NCBI GenBank assembly: GCA_963830775.1
Contig: CAWHNT010000026.1
Location: 84,862-148,861, forward strand
Direction: 5' to 3'
From: CAWHNT01 sp963830775
GTDB lineage: Bacteria; Pseudomonadota; Alphaproteobacteria; Geminicoccales; Geminicoccaceae
DNA length: 64,000 nucleotides
How positions within the stretch are numbered: position 1 is the first letter of the stretch; each line of letters starts with the position of its first letter. The translations under genes were made by a program, and so were the position numbers. The notes under the pieces were generated by a model that made no database searches, was not told the origin of the DNA, and saw only the letters and a program-made list of their open reading frames with translations. This document shows, piece by piece, positions 9,095-18,117 of this stretch.

Positions 9095-9928
9095 GCACAG
9101 ACCCGTTCAGGCACCTCAAGGCGGTCGTGTTCGACTGGGCCGGAACCATGGTCGACCATGGCAGCCGGGCGCCGATGGGCGTGTTCGTCGAGGTGTTCGG
9201 GCGCTTCGGCGTGCCGGTGACCATCGAGGAGGCGAGGGGGCCCATGGGCCTGCCGAAGCTCGAGCATATCAAGGCGATGGGTGCTCTGCCGCGGATCGCC
9301 GCCGCCTGGCGCGAGGCTCAGGGCGGAGCCTTCGACGACGCCGCGGCACAACGGGTGTACGAAGTCTTCGTGCCGGCGAACCGCGATGTGGTGGCGCGCT
9401 ACGCCGACCTGATCCCGGGTGCCGCCGCCACCGCCACCGCCCTGCGCCGGCGCGGCCTCAAGATCGGCTCCACGACAGGCTACACCCGCGAGATCATGGC
9501 GCCCTTGCTGCCCCTGGCGGCCGAGCAGGGCTATGCGCCCGACTGCCTGGTCTGTGCCGGCGATCTTCCAGCGGGGCGTCCGACACCTTTGATGATGTAC
9601 AAGTGTTTCCTCGACCTCGCCGTCTGGCCCGCCTCTGCCGTGGTGAAGGTGGACGACACCGCACCCGGCATCGTGGAGGCTACCGCGGCCGGGAGCTGGG
9701 CCGTGGGCGTGGCGATGACCGGGAATGCCGTGGGCTTGAGCGAGGCCGAGCTTGCGACGCGCGACCCGGTCGAGCAGTTCCTGCTCCGGACCGCTGCCGC
9801 CCGCACGCTCGAGGGCGCCGGTGCCCACTATGTCATCGACGGTGTCGCCGACCTCATGCCGGTCATGGACGAGATCGAAGTCCAGGCTTGCCCGTGGCGA
9901 GCGGCCGCCTCAGCCCTCCGGCTCGTAG
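9091..9928 (+). CDS. phnX: Phosphonoacetaldehyde hydrolase (phosphonatase), C-terminal frameshift
   Basis: A HAD-superfamily enzyme that cleaves phosphonoacetaldehyde to acetaldehyde and phosphate. Motif I is FDWAGTMVD (nucleophile Asp15). The cap-domain lysine that forms the Schiff base in this family is Lys56 in MGLPKLEH. Motif II is STTGYT, and the acidic motif KVDDT lies near residue 187. The frame is intact through ...MDEIE (about 9878). One extra base near 9880 then sends the literal frame antisense through the neighbouring regulator without a stop. Deleting one base gives a natural end, SRLARGERPPQPSGS, with TAG at 9926-9928, so I place the end there. The corrected 3' end overlaps the convergent response regulator by about 19 bp. 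The missing base pair may be a sequencing error. Confidence 0.87.
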
Positions 9929-10617
9929 ACATAGCCCTCGCCGCGGACGGTGCGGAGGGCCATCGGGTTGCCCGGATCGGGCTCGAGCTTCTGCCGCAGG
10001 CGGGTGATGCGGATGTCGATGCTGCGGTCGCCAGGGGCGAGGGGGCGGCTGTGGGCCAGCTCGGCCAGCCGGTCGCGGGAGAGCACCTGGCGGGGATGGC
10101 GGGCGAAGGCGGCGAGGAGATCGTACTCCATGGCGGTCAACGGGACCTCGGTACCGGCCTCGTCGGTAAGCCGGCGCGCCTCCAGGTCGAGCTGGCAGCG
10201 GCCGAAGCGGTAACGGCGCTTGGCTGCCGGCGGGGCGGGCTCGGCCTCGATCCGGCGCAGCACGCTGCGGGCCCGGGCCAGGAGCTCGCGCAGCTCGACC
10301 GGCTTCACGAGATAGTCGTCGGCGCCTCCGTCCAGCCCCTCGACCCGGCTCGGCACGTCGTGCGCTGCGGTCAACATCAGGATGCCGACCCGGCTGCCGC
10401 CCGCGCGCAGGCGCCGTGCGATGGTGAATCCGTCCTCGCCCGGCATGTTCACGTCCAGGATCAGGAGGTCGGCCGCCGCCTCGGCCAGGCGCTGCCCGAG
10501 CTCGACCCCGTTGCCGGCCTGCCGGACCTGGAAGCCCTGCATGGAGAGATAGTCGGTCAGCATCTCCCGCAGGTCGGGCTCGTCGTCGACGACGATGATC
10601 TCGGGCGTGCGGGGCAT
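9910..10617 (-). CDS. OmpR-family response regulator (partner of the multi-PAS kinase)
   Basis: A 235-residue regulator. The receiver domain has the acidic pocket DDEPD (residues 11-15), phospho-acceptor Asp55 in LDVNMPGEDG and Lys105 in YLVKP. The C-terminal winged-helix DNA-binding domain (about 130-232) ends RTVRGEGYVYEPEG, as in OmpR/PhoB. It lies 32 bp downstream of the giant kinase on the same strand, so the two probably form an operon and a phosphorelay pair (inference; the kinase also carries its own receiver). It is convergent with the phosphonate cluster. Its closest relative in the window is the orphan regulator at 24.3 kb. Confidence 0.93.
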   Translation of the reverse strand: MPRTPEIIVVDDEPDLREMLTDYLSMQGFQVRQAGNGVELGQRLAEAAADLLILDVNMPGEDGFTIARRLRAGGSRVGILMLTAAHDVPSRVEGLDGGADDYLVKPVELRELLARARSVLRRIEAEPAPPAAKRRYRFGRCQLDLEARRLTDEAGTEVPLTAMEYDLLAAFARHPRQVLSRDRLAELAHSRPLAPGDRSIDIRITRLRQKLEPDPGNPMALRTVRGEGYVYEPEG

Positions 10618-10649
10618 GCTGCCTTCCGTACCGGCTGGAGATGCCGGGG

Positions 10650-13600
10650 CTAGCCTGTGTGGGTCTCCGCCTCAAGCAGGCGTCGCACCTCCTGCCGCAG
10701 GACACGCAAGTCAAGCGGCTTCTCGAGCACCGGCACACCGGCCTCGCGGACCACCTCGTTGGTCCCGGCACCCAAGGCATCGCCCGTGATCAGGATCAGG
10801 CGGGAGATCAGCTCGGGCCGGCTCTCCCTGACGGCCTCGATCAGGGTCGCCCCGTCCGTGTCCGGCATCCGCAGATCGCTCAGCACGAGGTCGATCCCGC
10901 CTTGCGCTATCCGGGCCAGGGCCGCCCGCCCGCTGCCCACCGCCTCGACCTCGAACCCGTCACGGCTCAGCGTCTCCGCCACGAGCTCGGCGATCTCGCG
11001 CTCGTCGTCGACCACCAGCACCCGCCCGCGCCCGGCGGGCAGGGCCGCCATGGACTCGGCCTTGCCGGCGGCCGCACCGACCGCAGCCGGGACGGTGAGG
11101 CGGAACAGGGTGCCGCGGCCCGGGGCGGTGTCGACCTCGATCCGCCCGCCATGGGCGGTGATGATCCCGTGGCAGACCGAGAGCCCGACGCCGGTGCCGA
11201 CACCTTGCGGCTTGGTGGTGAAGAAGGGCTCGAAGATCCGCTTCCTGACCTCGGGCGGCATGCCGGGGCCATTGTCCTCGACCTCGACCACGACCTCGCC
11301 GGCAGCGGCTTGCGCCCGAACCCTGAGCCGGCGCGGCAGAGCCACGGCCGTCAGCGCCTGCTGCGCGTTGACGACGAGGTTGACCAGCACCTGGTGCAGC
11401 TGGTCGGCATCGCCCCACACATCGGGCAGGCCCGGGGCCACGTCGAGCGACACCTCGACCCCGGCCGTGCGCAAGCCGTAGCCGGCAAGCTCGAGCGCGC
11501 CCTCGATCACCTTCGGCATGGCGACGGGCCCGCGCTGCGGCGGCTTCTGCCGGGCCATGGCGAGGAAGGTCTTGACGATCCGGGCACAGCGCTCGGCCGC
11601 TGCATGCACGCGCTCGGCCCGGCCGCGGGTGACGGCATCGGGAGCGGTGTCGCGGAGCATCTCGGAATAGCCGGTGACGACCGAGAGCGGGTTGTTGAGC
11701 TCGTGGGCGACGCCGGCAAGCAGGGAGCCCAGCGCGGTCAGCTTCTCGCTCTGGTAGAGGGCCTCGCGCTGCCGGGCGATCATGGTCTCGGCGGCCTTGA
11801 GGGCGGAGAGATCGAGGAAAGCCATGACGCAGCAGGATTGGCCTTCATACTGCATCGTGCGCGCGGTGAGCAGGGCCGGGAACCGGGCACCCCGGGAAGT
11901 GCGCACGTCGACCTCGTAGTTCTCGATCGAGCCCGTGGCGGCGACTGCTGCGAAGATCGCGTCGCGCTCCGCAGGGTTGCCGTAGAGGCGGCTGCGGTCG
12001 AAGCTCTCGAGACTGTCGGGCGGCAGCTCGAAGGTGCTGAAATAGGCGCGGTTGGCGAACATCGCCCGGCGGTCGTGGAGGCGGACCATGATCATCGGGG
12101 CCGGGTGGATGTCCGCGATCGCGCGGAAGCGCTGCTCGCTCGCCTCGAGCTCGGCCAAGGCCCTCTTCTGCTGGCTGATGTCGACGTCGAAGCCACCGAT
12201 CTGGATGATTCGGCCGGCTCCGTCGCGGACCGGGAAGCGGATCACCATGGTCCAGCTATAGGCATCGTGGTCGTGGAGGAACTCCTCGTGCCGGGTGGGG
12301 AGGCCTGTCTCCAGGATCTCGCGGTCGTAATTCTGGACGCTGCGGGCTTCGTCGGGGGCCAGCACCTCGGTCGGGTCGCGGCCCAGCATCTCCTCGGCCG
12401 GACGGCCGAAGACGCGGGCCATCTCCGGGTTGACCATCACGTAGCGGCCATCCAGGCCCTTCAGGTACATCCCCACCGGGGCATGGTCCATGAATGCGGC
12501 CAGGCGAGCTTCACTCTCCTTCAAGGCGATCTCCGCCCGGCGACGTTCGCTAACGTCGCGGCCGACGGCCTGGATCTCGATCAGCTGGCCTTCGGGGCTG
12601 AAGATTCCGGTGTCGCTCCACTCCTCGTAGCGCAGCGTGCCGTCGTCGGCTGGCTCCTCCACCTCGTAGGTGACGGTCGGCTGCTCCGGGGTGATGCGTT
12701 TCCAGGCCGCGTGGATGCGGGCCTGTTCTGCGGGCGGGTAGTGGCGAATATCGTCGAACCCGGCCAACAGGACTTCGCGAGGCAGGCCCCGATAACGGCA
12801 ATATGCATCGTTGACGAAGGTGAGGGTGCCGTCGGGTCGTATGCGCAGGACGAATTCCCTCTGGCCCTCGACCACCGCCCGATAGCGCGCTTCATTCTCC
12901 CGCAGCGCCGCCTCCGAGCGCTTGGCCAACGTGACATCGCGACCTACGGCCTGTACCTCCACCAGCCGTCCCTGGTGATCGAAGACGCCGGTATCAGTCC
13001 AGAGCTCGAAGCGCTCGCTGCCATCGGCGAGCACGCGGCGCAGCTCCACGCTGTCGGTGGTATGGTCCGGGCTGATCCGGGCCAGATAATCGAGATGATA
13101 CCTGCGACCCTCCGCGGTCGTCAGGGCCGGCCCATCGAAGGCGGGGTCCAGCAGCTGCTCGCGGGTTACGCCCAGATGGCGGCAGTAGGCATCGTTGACG
13201 AAGGTGAGCCGGCCTTGCGGGCTGTAGCGGACCACGAACTCGGCCTGGGTCTCGACCACCGCCCGGTAGCGGGCCTCGCTCTCGACCAGGCGGAGCTCGG
13301 CCTCCTTGCGCTCCGTGATGTCGTGGCCCACGGACTGGATCTCCGCGATCCTGCCCTCGGCGTCGAAGATTCCGGTGTCTGTCCACTGCTCCCAACGAAC
13401 CCCGTCACCGCGCCCGGAGCGTATCTCGATCGTGCGGGTGGCCAAGGCGGGCGTCAGGCTTGCGATGTGGGCCTCGTAGCGGGCCCGATCCTCAGGGATG
13501 ATGGAGTCCAGGTCGTTGCGTGCGGGGTCCAGCAACCTCTCGCGATCCTGGCCCACCTGCCGGCAATAGGCATCGTTGACGAAGGTGAGCGATCCGTCGG

Positions 13601-16600
13601 GCCGCATGCGCATCACGAACTCGGTCTGCGTCTCGACCACGGCCCGGTAGCGCGCCTCGCTCTCCCTTAAGGCCTCCTCGGCCCGCATCCGCTCGCTGAT
13701 GTCGCGCTTTACGCCGACGTAGTGACTGGACCGTCCGTCGTCGTCGCGCAGGGGCGAGATGGTTGTCTCCTGGAACAGGAGGTGGCCGTCCTTGTGCCGG
13801 CTCACCATCAGCCCGTGCCAGGTGCCGCCCGCGCGTAACGTGCGGTCAATCGCCTCGAAAAAGGCGGAATCATGATGGCTGCTGCGCAGGAGCTCGGCCG
13901 GCGTGTGGCCCAGCGCCTCCTCGCGGGTCCAGCCGGTGAGGCGGGTGAAGGCGGAATTGACGTAGGTCAGGCGGTAGTCGGGCCCGGTCACCTCGACCGA
14001 GTCGCCCGCCTGCTCGACGGCGGCTGCCAGTAGCGCGTTCTCACGTTCGCGCGCCTTCAGGAGGGTTATGTCGCTGTAGGTGGAGACGAGCAGTCCGTCC
14101 GGCAGCCGCTCGCGGCGCACAAGGACGGTCCGTCCGTCCGGGGTTGCCTCCTCAAAGGTGACGCCACCCTGGGCCAGCAGCTCCTGCACCCGGTCCTGCA
14201 CGGCCCTGGCCAGGTCGGCAGGCTCGATCGAAGGCGAGCTTGTGCGGAACCGGTGCTCGATGAAAGCCGATAGCGGTGTGCCGGGCTCGGCCAGCGCCCG
14301 CGGCAGGTCGTAGAGACGCAGGAACCCGTCATTGACCAGCACCACCCGTGCCTCGGCGTCGAGGATACTGACACCCTCGGCGATGTTGGCCAGCACGGCC
14401 TCCAGCTTTCGGGTCTGGTCGGCCAGCGCCTCGCGCTGCCGTCGGGCCTCGGTGACGTCGGTCGTGAGCAGCACCCGGCCGCCATCCGGCATCCGGCTCT
14501 CGCGCACGCGGACCCAATGCCCGTCCGCGTGCTTGTGCTCCTGCTCGGCGCGATGCTGCGCGTGCCGTGCCAGGCGGCGCTCGACATAGTCGGGGCCCAT
14601 GTCGGGGTGGTAGACGGGGCCTCGGGCCAAGCCCTCCCTGATCCAGTCCTCGAACCGCACGCCCAGGCGCAATGCCTCGCGCAGCGCCTTCGGCAGGTGC
14701 TCGGGGTGGCGGCTGTTGTGGAAGACGATCCGGTCCTCGGCGTCGAAGATGACGAGCCCGTCGGGCAGGCTCTCCGCGGCCGCCAGGAACCGCTGCTCGC
14801 TGTGCCGGAGCTGCTCGTCCGCTTCCTTCCTGGCAGTGATGTCGGTGGTGAGCAGCACCCGGCCGCCATCGGGCATCCCGTTCTCGCGGATGCGCAGCCA
14901 CCGGCCGTCCCAGACGCGCTGCTCGTGCTCAATACGGCTGTCGCGACGGATCGCAAGGCGGTGCTGCGGGAAGCCAGCACCCATCTCGGGATGGTAGATG
15001 GGGCCCCTGGCCAGGCCGTCCCGGATCCAATCGTCGAATCGCACCCCCAGCTGCAGCGTCTGGCGCAGGCTGGCAACAAGGTGCTCGGGATAGCGGCTGT
15101 TGTAGAAGACGAAACGGTCCTCGGCATCGAGGATCGCAAGTCCGTCTGGCATGCTCTCGGCCGCCGCCAGGAAGCGCTGCTCGCTCTCCATGAGCCTGGC
15201 TTCGGCCGTCTTGCGGGGCGTGATGTCGCCGGTGAGCAGCACCCGGCCGCCGTCGGGCATGCGGCTCTCGCGCACCCGGACCCAGCGGCCATCGATGATG
15301 CGGTGCTCGCGCTCGCAGAAGGGCAGGCCACGATCGGCGATCCGCCGCTCGAGGTAATCGGGACCCATGTCGGGGTGGTAGATGGGCCCCAGCGCTGCCG
15401 CCTCGCGAGCCCAGTCCTCCCAGCGCTTGCCGAGCTCGAGGGTTGCCCGAAGCGTCGAGGTGAGGTGGTCGGGGTAGCAGCTGTTGTAGAAGACGAGCCG
15501 GTCCTCGGCGTCGAAAATGGCGAGCCCGTCGAGCAGGCTCTCGGCCGCGGCCCTAAAGCGGGTCTCGGTCTCGCGACGTGAGGCGAAGGCCTCTCGGACA
15601 GCGTCGACCCATGGGCGCCAGAGGGGTGGGACGACCGGCGGCATGGCGGGCTCGCCCCGCGCCTCGGCCTGGATCTGCCGGACGAGGGCCAGGGCAGGGC
15701 GTACGAAGCCCCGTTGCAGCACGAGTTGGGCCGCGAACAGCACCAGGAGAAGGGCGCCGATCGCCAGCCCAAAGGGCAGGAAGGCGGGCAGGATGAGGGC
15801 GTTCAGCTCGCCGTCGGAGACCGCGTAGAAAAGTGTGAAGGGAGCGCTCTGCACCCGCTGGGCCGAGAGCCAATAGCCGCTCTCGTGATGCAGGCCCTGG
15901 GTCGGGCGCAGGAGCTCGCCCGTCGGCACCTCGCGCAGGCCCGGAGCCAGCACGTGCTCGAGCAGCTGCACCTGATCGAATTGAGCTGTGTTCAGACCTT
16001 GCCCGGCCAGCACCTGGCCCTGGTCGTTGACGATCCAGGCCCGGCCCGCGGGCCAGCTGAGCTGGCCCAGGTAGTCGCCAAGTGCCGCCAGCCGCAGGTC
16101 GGTCCCGACCGTGCCCGCGAACCGGTCGGCGGCATAGACGGGGGCGATATGGCTGACCATCCAGCCGGTGCCGGCCGCATCGGCATAGACCCCGGTCCAG
16201 AACGGGCTGCGCCCGGGGTTCCGGGCGGGGGTGCCGCCGGCGAAAACGTCGTAGGTGAGCCAGGTCTGGAGCAGCTCGCGCATGGAGCCGGCCCGGATCG
16301 GTGCGGTGAGCTCCGGCAGCGGGGCGAAGGGGAACATGGTCACGAAGTCGCCACGGGCGGAGAGATAATAGCTCCACTGCAGGTAGGGCGTGACGAGGTG
16401 AGCGAGGCGCATAGGCTCGAACAGGTCGAGCGCCATCCTGATCTCGGCTTCATCCTCCGGCGCCCGGGCGAGCACGGCGGCATCGGCCATCATGTTGCCG
16501 AGGCGGGCGATGCGCGGATCGCCGGTGAGGTGGTCCAGGCCCAGGCCGTCCCGGACGCCATCGGGACCCGGAGCCGGCACAGGCTGCAGCAGCTGGCGCC

Positions 16601-16937
16601 AGGGCTGGGCATCCGTGGGCTCGGCACCGGTGAGCCGGTCCTCGGCCGCGTGGCGGAGGGTCAGGACGTGGTCGCGCAGCGGCTTGAAGGCACCGTCCAG
16701 GGCCAGGCGCTGCTCGCGGGCGAGCTGGTCCAGCCGCTCGAGCTGCACCTCGCGCTGAGTTTCGAACTGCTGCAGCCCAAGGCCGACCAGAAGGGCCAGG
16801 AGCGGGATCGCGGCCAGCGTCAGCAGCAGCGCGTAGCGCTGCACCAGCGAGCGGGCTTGGCGGGCGGCCATCGCATACGGCTCCACCGCCGGCGCTGACC
16901 CGCCTGCGGACATCGCGGCGGCGGCCGGATGCGCCAT
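10650..16937 (-). CDS. Giant hybrid histidine kinase with ten PAS domains and a C-terminal receiver
   Basis: About 2,095 residues, uninterrupted. TM1 is at about residues 34-56, a periplasmic Cache-like sensor follows to about 380, and TM2 is at about 383-405. Then come ten PAS repeats: three very similar PAS_7-like units (each with xAAESxxDGLxIxDAEDR and GPxYHPxMG), a fourth related PAS, a fifth of classical type (TYVNSAFTRLTGW), three near-copies sharing TFVNDAYCR, and two more (LKGLDGRYVMVN; FELPPDSLESF). The HisKA motif is GVAHELNNPLS (His about 1744) and the ATPase has DNGPGMP and GTGVGLSVCHG. The receiver has VVDDE, Asp in SDLRMPD (about 2021) and Lys in LEKPLD. The start at 16937 (MAHPAAAAMSAGG) is chosen as the nearest ATG to TM1. 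An ATG at 17054 overlaps the stop of the DUF1127 gene (ATGA) and would add 39 low-complexity residues. Ligands are unknown. Confidence 0.92.
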   Translation of the reverse strand: MAHPAAAAMSAGGSAPAVEPYAMAARQARSLVQRYALLLTLAAIPLLALLVGLGLQQFETQREVQLERLDQLAREQRLALDGAFKPLRDHVLTLRHAAEDRLTGAEPTDAQPWRQLLQPVPAPGPDGVRDGLGLDHLTGDPRIARLGNMMADAAVLARAPEDEAEIRMALDLFEPMRLAHLVTPYLQWSYYLSARGDFVTMFPFAPLPELTAPIRAGSMRELLQTWLTYDVFAGGTPARNPGRSPFWTGVYADAAGTGWMVSHIAPVYAADRFAGTVGTDLRLAALGDYLGQLSWPAGRAWIVNDQGQVLAGQGLNTAQFDQVQLLEHVLAPGLREVPTGELLRPTQGLHHESGYWLSAQRVQSAPFTLFYAVSDGELNALILPAFLPFGLAIGALLLVLFAAQLVLQRGFVRPALALVRQIQAEARGEPAMPPVVPPLWRPWVDAVREAFASRRETETRFRAAAESLLDGLAIFDAEDRLVFYNSCYPDHLTSTLRATLELGKRWEDWAREAAALGPIYHPDMGPDYLERRIADRGLPFCEREHRIIDGRWVRVRESRMPDGGRVLLTGDITPRKTAEARLMESEQRFLAAAESMPDGLAILDAEDRFVFYNSRYPEHLVASLRQTLQLGVRFDDWIRDGLARGPIYHPEMGAGFPQHRLAIRRDSRIEHEQRVWDGRWLRIRENGMPDGGRVLLTTDITARKEADEQLRHSEQRFLAAAESLPDGLVIFDAEDRIVFHNSRHPEHLPKALREALRLGVRFEDWIREGLARGPVYHPDMGPDYVERRLARHAQHRAEQEHKHADGHWVRVRESRMPDGGRVLLTTDVTEARRQREALADQTRKLEAVLANIAEGVSILDAEARVVLVNDGFLRLYDLPRALAEPGTPLSAFIEHRFRTSSPSIEPADLARAVQDRVQELLAQGGVTFEEATPDGRTVLVRRERLPDGLLVSTYSDITLLKARERENALLAAAVEQAGDSVEVTGPDYRLTYVNSAFTRLTGWTREEALGHTPAELLRSSHHDSAFFEAIDRTLRAGGTWHGLMVSRHKDGHLLFQETTISPLRDDDGRSSHYVGVKRDISERMRAEEALRESEARYRAVVETQTEFVMRMRPDGSLTFVNDAYCRQVGQDRERLLDPARNDLDSIIPEDRARYEAHIASLTPALATRTIEIRSGRGDGVRWEQWTDTGIFDAEGRIAEIQSVGHDITERKEAELRLVESEARYRAVVETQAEFVVRYSPQGRLTFVNDAYCRHLGVTREQLLDPAFDGPALTTAEGRRYHLDYLARISPDHTTDSVELRRVLADGSERFELWTDTGVFDHQGRLVEVQAVGRDVTLAKRSEAALRENEARYRAVVEGQREFVLRIRPDGTLTFVNDAYCRYRGLPREVLLAGFDDIRHYPPAEQARIHAAWKRITPEQPTVTYEVEEPADDGTLRYEEWSDTGIFSPEGQLIEIQAVGRDVSERRRAEIALKESEARLAAFMDHAPVGMYLKGLDGRYVMVNPEMARVFGRPAEEMLGRDPTEVLAPDEARSVQNYDREILETGLPTRHEEFLHDHDAYSWTMVIRFPVRDGAGRIIQIGGFDVDISQQKRALAELEASEQRFRAIADIHPAPMIMVRLHDRRAMFANRAYFSTFELPPDSLESFDRSRLYGNPAERDAIFAAVAATGSIENYEVDVRTSRGARFPALLTARTMQYEGQSCCVMAFLDLSALKAAETMIARQREALYQSEKLTALGSLLAGVAHELNNPLSVVTGYSEMLRDTAPDAVTRGRAERVHAAAERCARIVKTFLAMARQKPPQRGPVAMPKVIEGALELAGYGLRTAGVEVSLDVAPGLPDVWGDADQLHQVLVNLVVNAQQALTAVALPRRLRVRAQAAAGEVVVEVEDNGPGMPPEVRKRIFEPFFTTKPQGVGTGVGLSVCHGIITAHGGRIEVDTAPGRGTLFRLTVPAAVGAAAGKAESMAALPAGRGRVLVVDDEREIAELVAETLSRDGFEVEAVGSGRAALARIAQGGIDLVLSDLRMPDTDGATLIEAVRESRPELISRLILITGDALGAGTNEVVREAGVPVLEKPLDLRVLRQEVRRLLEAETHTG

Positions 16938-17050
16938 GCTGATGGCACCCTGCGAAGCGTCAAGGCTGAGGTGACGGGCAGCGTTGACACGGCTTCGTTT
17001 CCGCCCCGTGCCGAACGCCGCCCATCCTGTTTCAATTGTGTCGTCCAGGG

Positions 17051-17230
17051 TCATGCCTGCCAGAAGGGCTTGCCGGCTTCGACCATGGCGGTCATCTGGC
17101 TCACCCCGATGTCGCGCAGCTGGTAGGCGCTGAGCCGGGTCAGCTCGACCCGGCTGCGCCGCCGCTCACGCCACAGGTCGACCGTCTGGGCCATCCGGCG
17201 CAGTCCGGTCGCGATCCCCTTGCTCTGCAT
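17051..17230 (-). CDS. DUF1127 (YjiS-like) small protein
   Basis: A 59-residue basic protein read from ATG 17230, preceded by a good ribosome site (AGGAG about 8 nt upstream). The C-terminal half, RLSAYQLRDIGVSQMTAMVE, is the conserved DUF1127 motif (LSDxxLxDIGxxR). Proteins of this size in alphaproteobacteria are often highly expressed and have been linked to RNA turnover or phosphate and stress responses. No function is claimed here. The TGA stop overlaps an ATG of the kinase frame, so it may be the first gene of that operon, although DUF1127 genes are usually monocistronic. Confidence 0.85.
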   Translation of the reverse strand: MQSKGIATGLRRMAQTVDLWRERRRSRVELTRLSAYQLRDIGVSQMTAMVEAGKPFWQA

Positions 17231-17487
17231 CGCGTCATCTCCTCATTCTGGGCCGCTCCAGTGCGGCCGATGAGGCGGAGGATGCGGCCGCCGGGTTTCG
17301 CTTTCTTGTTCCAGGCGAGGGGGTTTGTTTCAGCTGTGGCGTCGGCTGGCCTCCCGGACCCATCGAAGAGCCACGCGGCCCCGCTATATCAGTCAGGGAC
17401 GGAGCTCGTGCGAGCAGAAGCAGCACATTGGAGCGGAGTCAACCCGATGAGACCTGTCCAGAACCATGTCACGGGCGGCCGCTGAGC

Positions 17488-18117
17488 ATGTCGCACCCGG
17501 CGCTTCTGCTCGCTTTATGCGGGATCACCTTCTTCCAGGGCAATGTCAGCATGGGCTACCAGCTGGTCGGCTCACGGCTGCTTTACCCTTACTTCGGTTC
17601 GACAGTCTATGTCTGGGCGCTGCTGATCTCGACCTTCCTTTTGAGCTTCAGCCTCGGCTCGTTCCTGGGCGGCCATGCCTCGCGGATCGGTGCCGGTCCG
17701 GCGCGACGACGGCTGCTGCTCGGCCTCTCGCTCGCCGGCATCGCAGGGTTCTTCGTCACCGCCGCCTTCGGTCGCCGCCTCCTCGAGGCGCTCGACCCCT
17801 CGCGCGAGCAGGCCACGTTAAACCTGACGCTCGCCTGCGGTGCCTTGTTCCTGGTGCCGATCTGCGCCGTCTCGGCCCTTTCGCCGATGCTGGCCGATCT
17901 CGCCTCGCGCCTCGGCCGCGCCACTGGCCCGGCATCAGGCTTGGTCTACGGCATCAGCACGGCCGGCAACATCACCGGCATCCTGCTCACGGTGTTCATC
18001 CTGATCCCGAGCTTCGCTGTCTCGTCGATCCTCTACATGTGGCTGGCCGCAGCCATGCTGCTCTATGCTCTGTTCTACCTCCTCGACGGGCGCCTTTCCC
18101 ATGCGAGGGCATCATGA
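17488..18117 (+). CDS. Membrane domain of a split spermidine-synthase-like protein
   Basis: A 209-residue integral membrane protein with about six hydrophobic helices (LLLALCGITFF, VYVWALLISTFLLSFSLGSFLGG, LLLGLSLAGIAGFFVTAAF, LTLACGALFLVPICAV, ISTAGNITGILLTVFILIP, ILYMWLAAAMLLYALFYLL). The segments GYQLVGSRLLYPYFGSTVYVW and YGISTAGNITG match the membrane half found fused in front of spermidine-synthase-like domains in many bacteria. Here that half is a separate gene. Its TGA overlaps the ATG of the synthase-like gene (ATGA), so the two are almost certainly co-translated and probably form one complex. The substrate is unknown. Confidence 0.8.
   Translation: MSHPALLLALCGITFFQGNVSMGYQLVGSRLLYPYFGSTVYVWALLISTFLLSFSLGSFLGGHASRIGAGPARRRLLLGLSLAGIAGFFVTAAFGRRLLEALDPSREQATLNLTLACGALFLVPICAVSALSPMLADLASRLGRATGPASGLVYGISTAGNITGILLTVFILIPSFAVSSILYMWLAAAMLLYALFYLLDGRLSHARAS

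Noticed and set aside
9091..10653. Literal extension of PhnX into a fusion antisense to the response regulator
   Set aside because: Past about 9880 the residues match nothing. Removing one base gives a natural C-terminus and stop at 9926.
10641..13670. A plus-strand open frame of over 1,000 codons opposite the histidine kinase
   Set aside because: It is antisense to well-conserved PAS, kinase and receiver domains, has no family motif, and such shadow frames are expected in GC-rich DNA.
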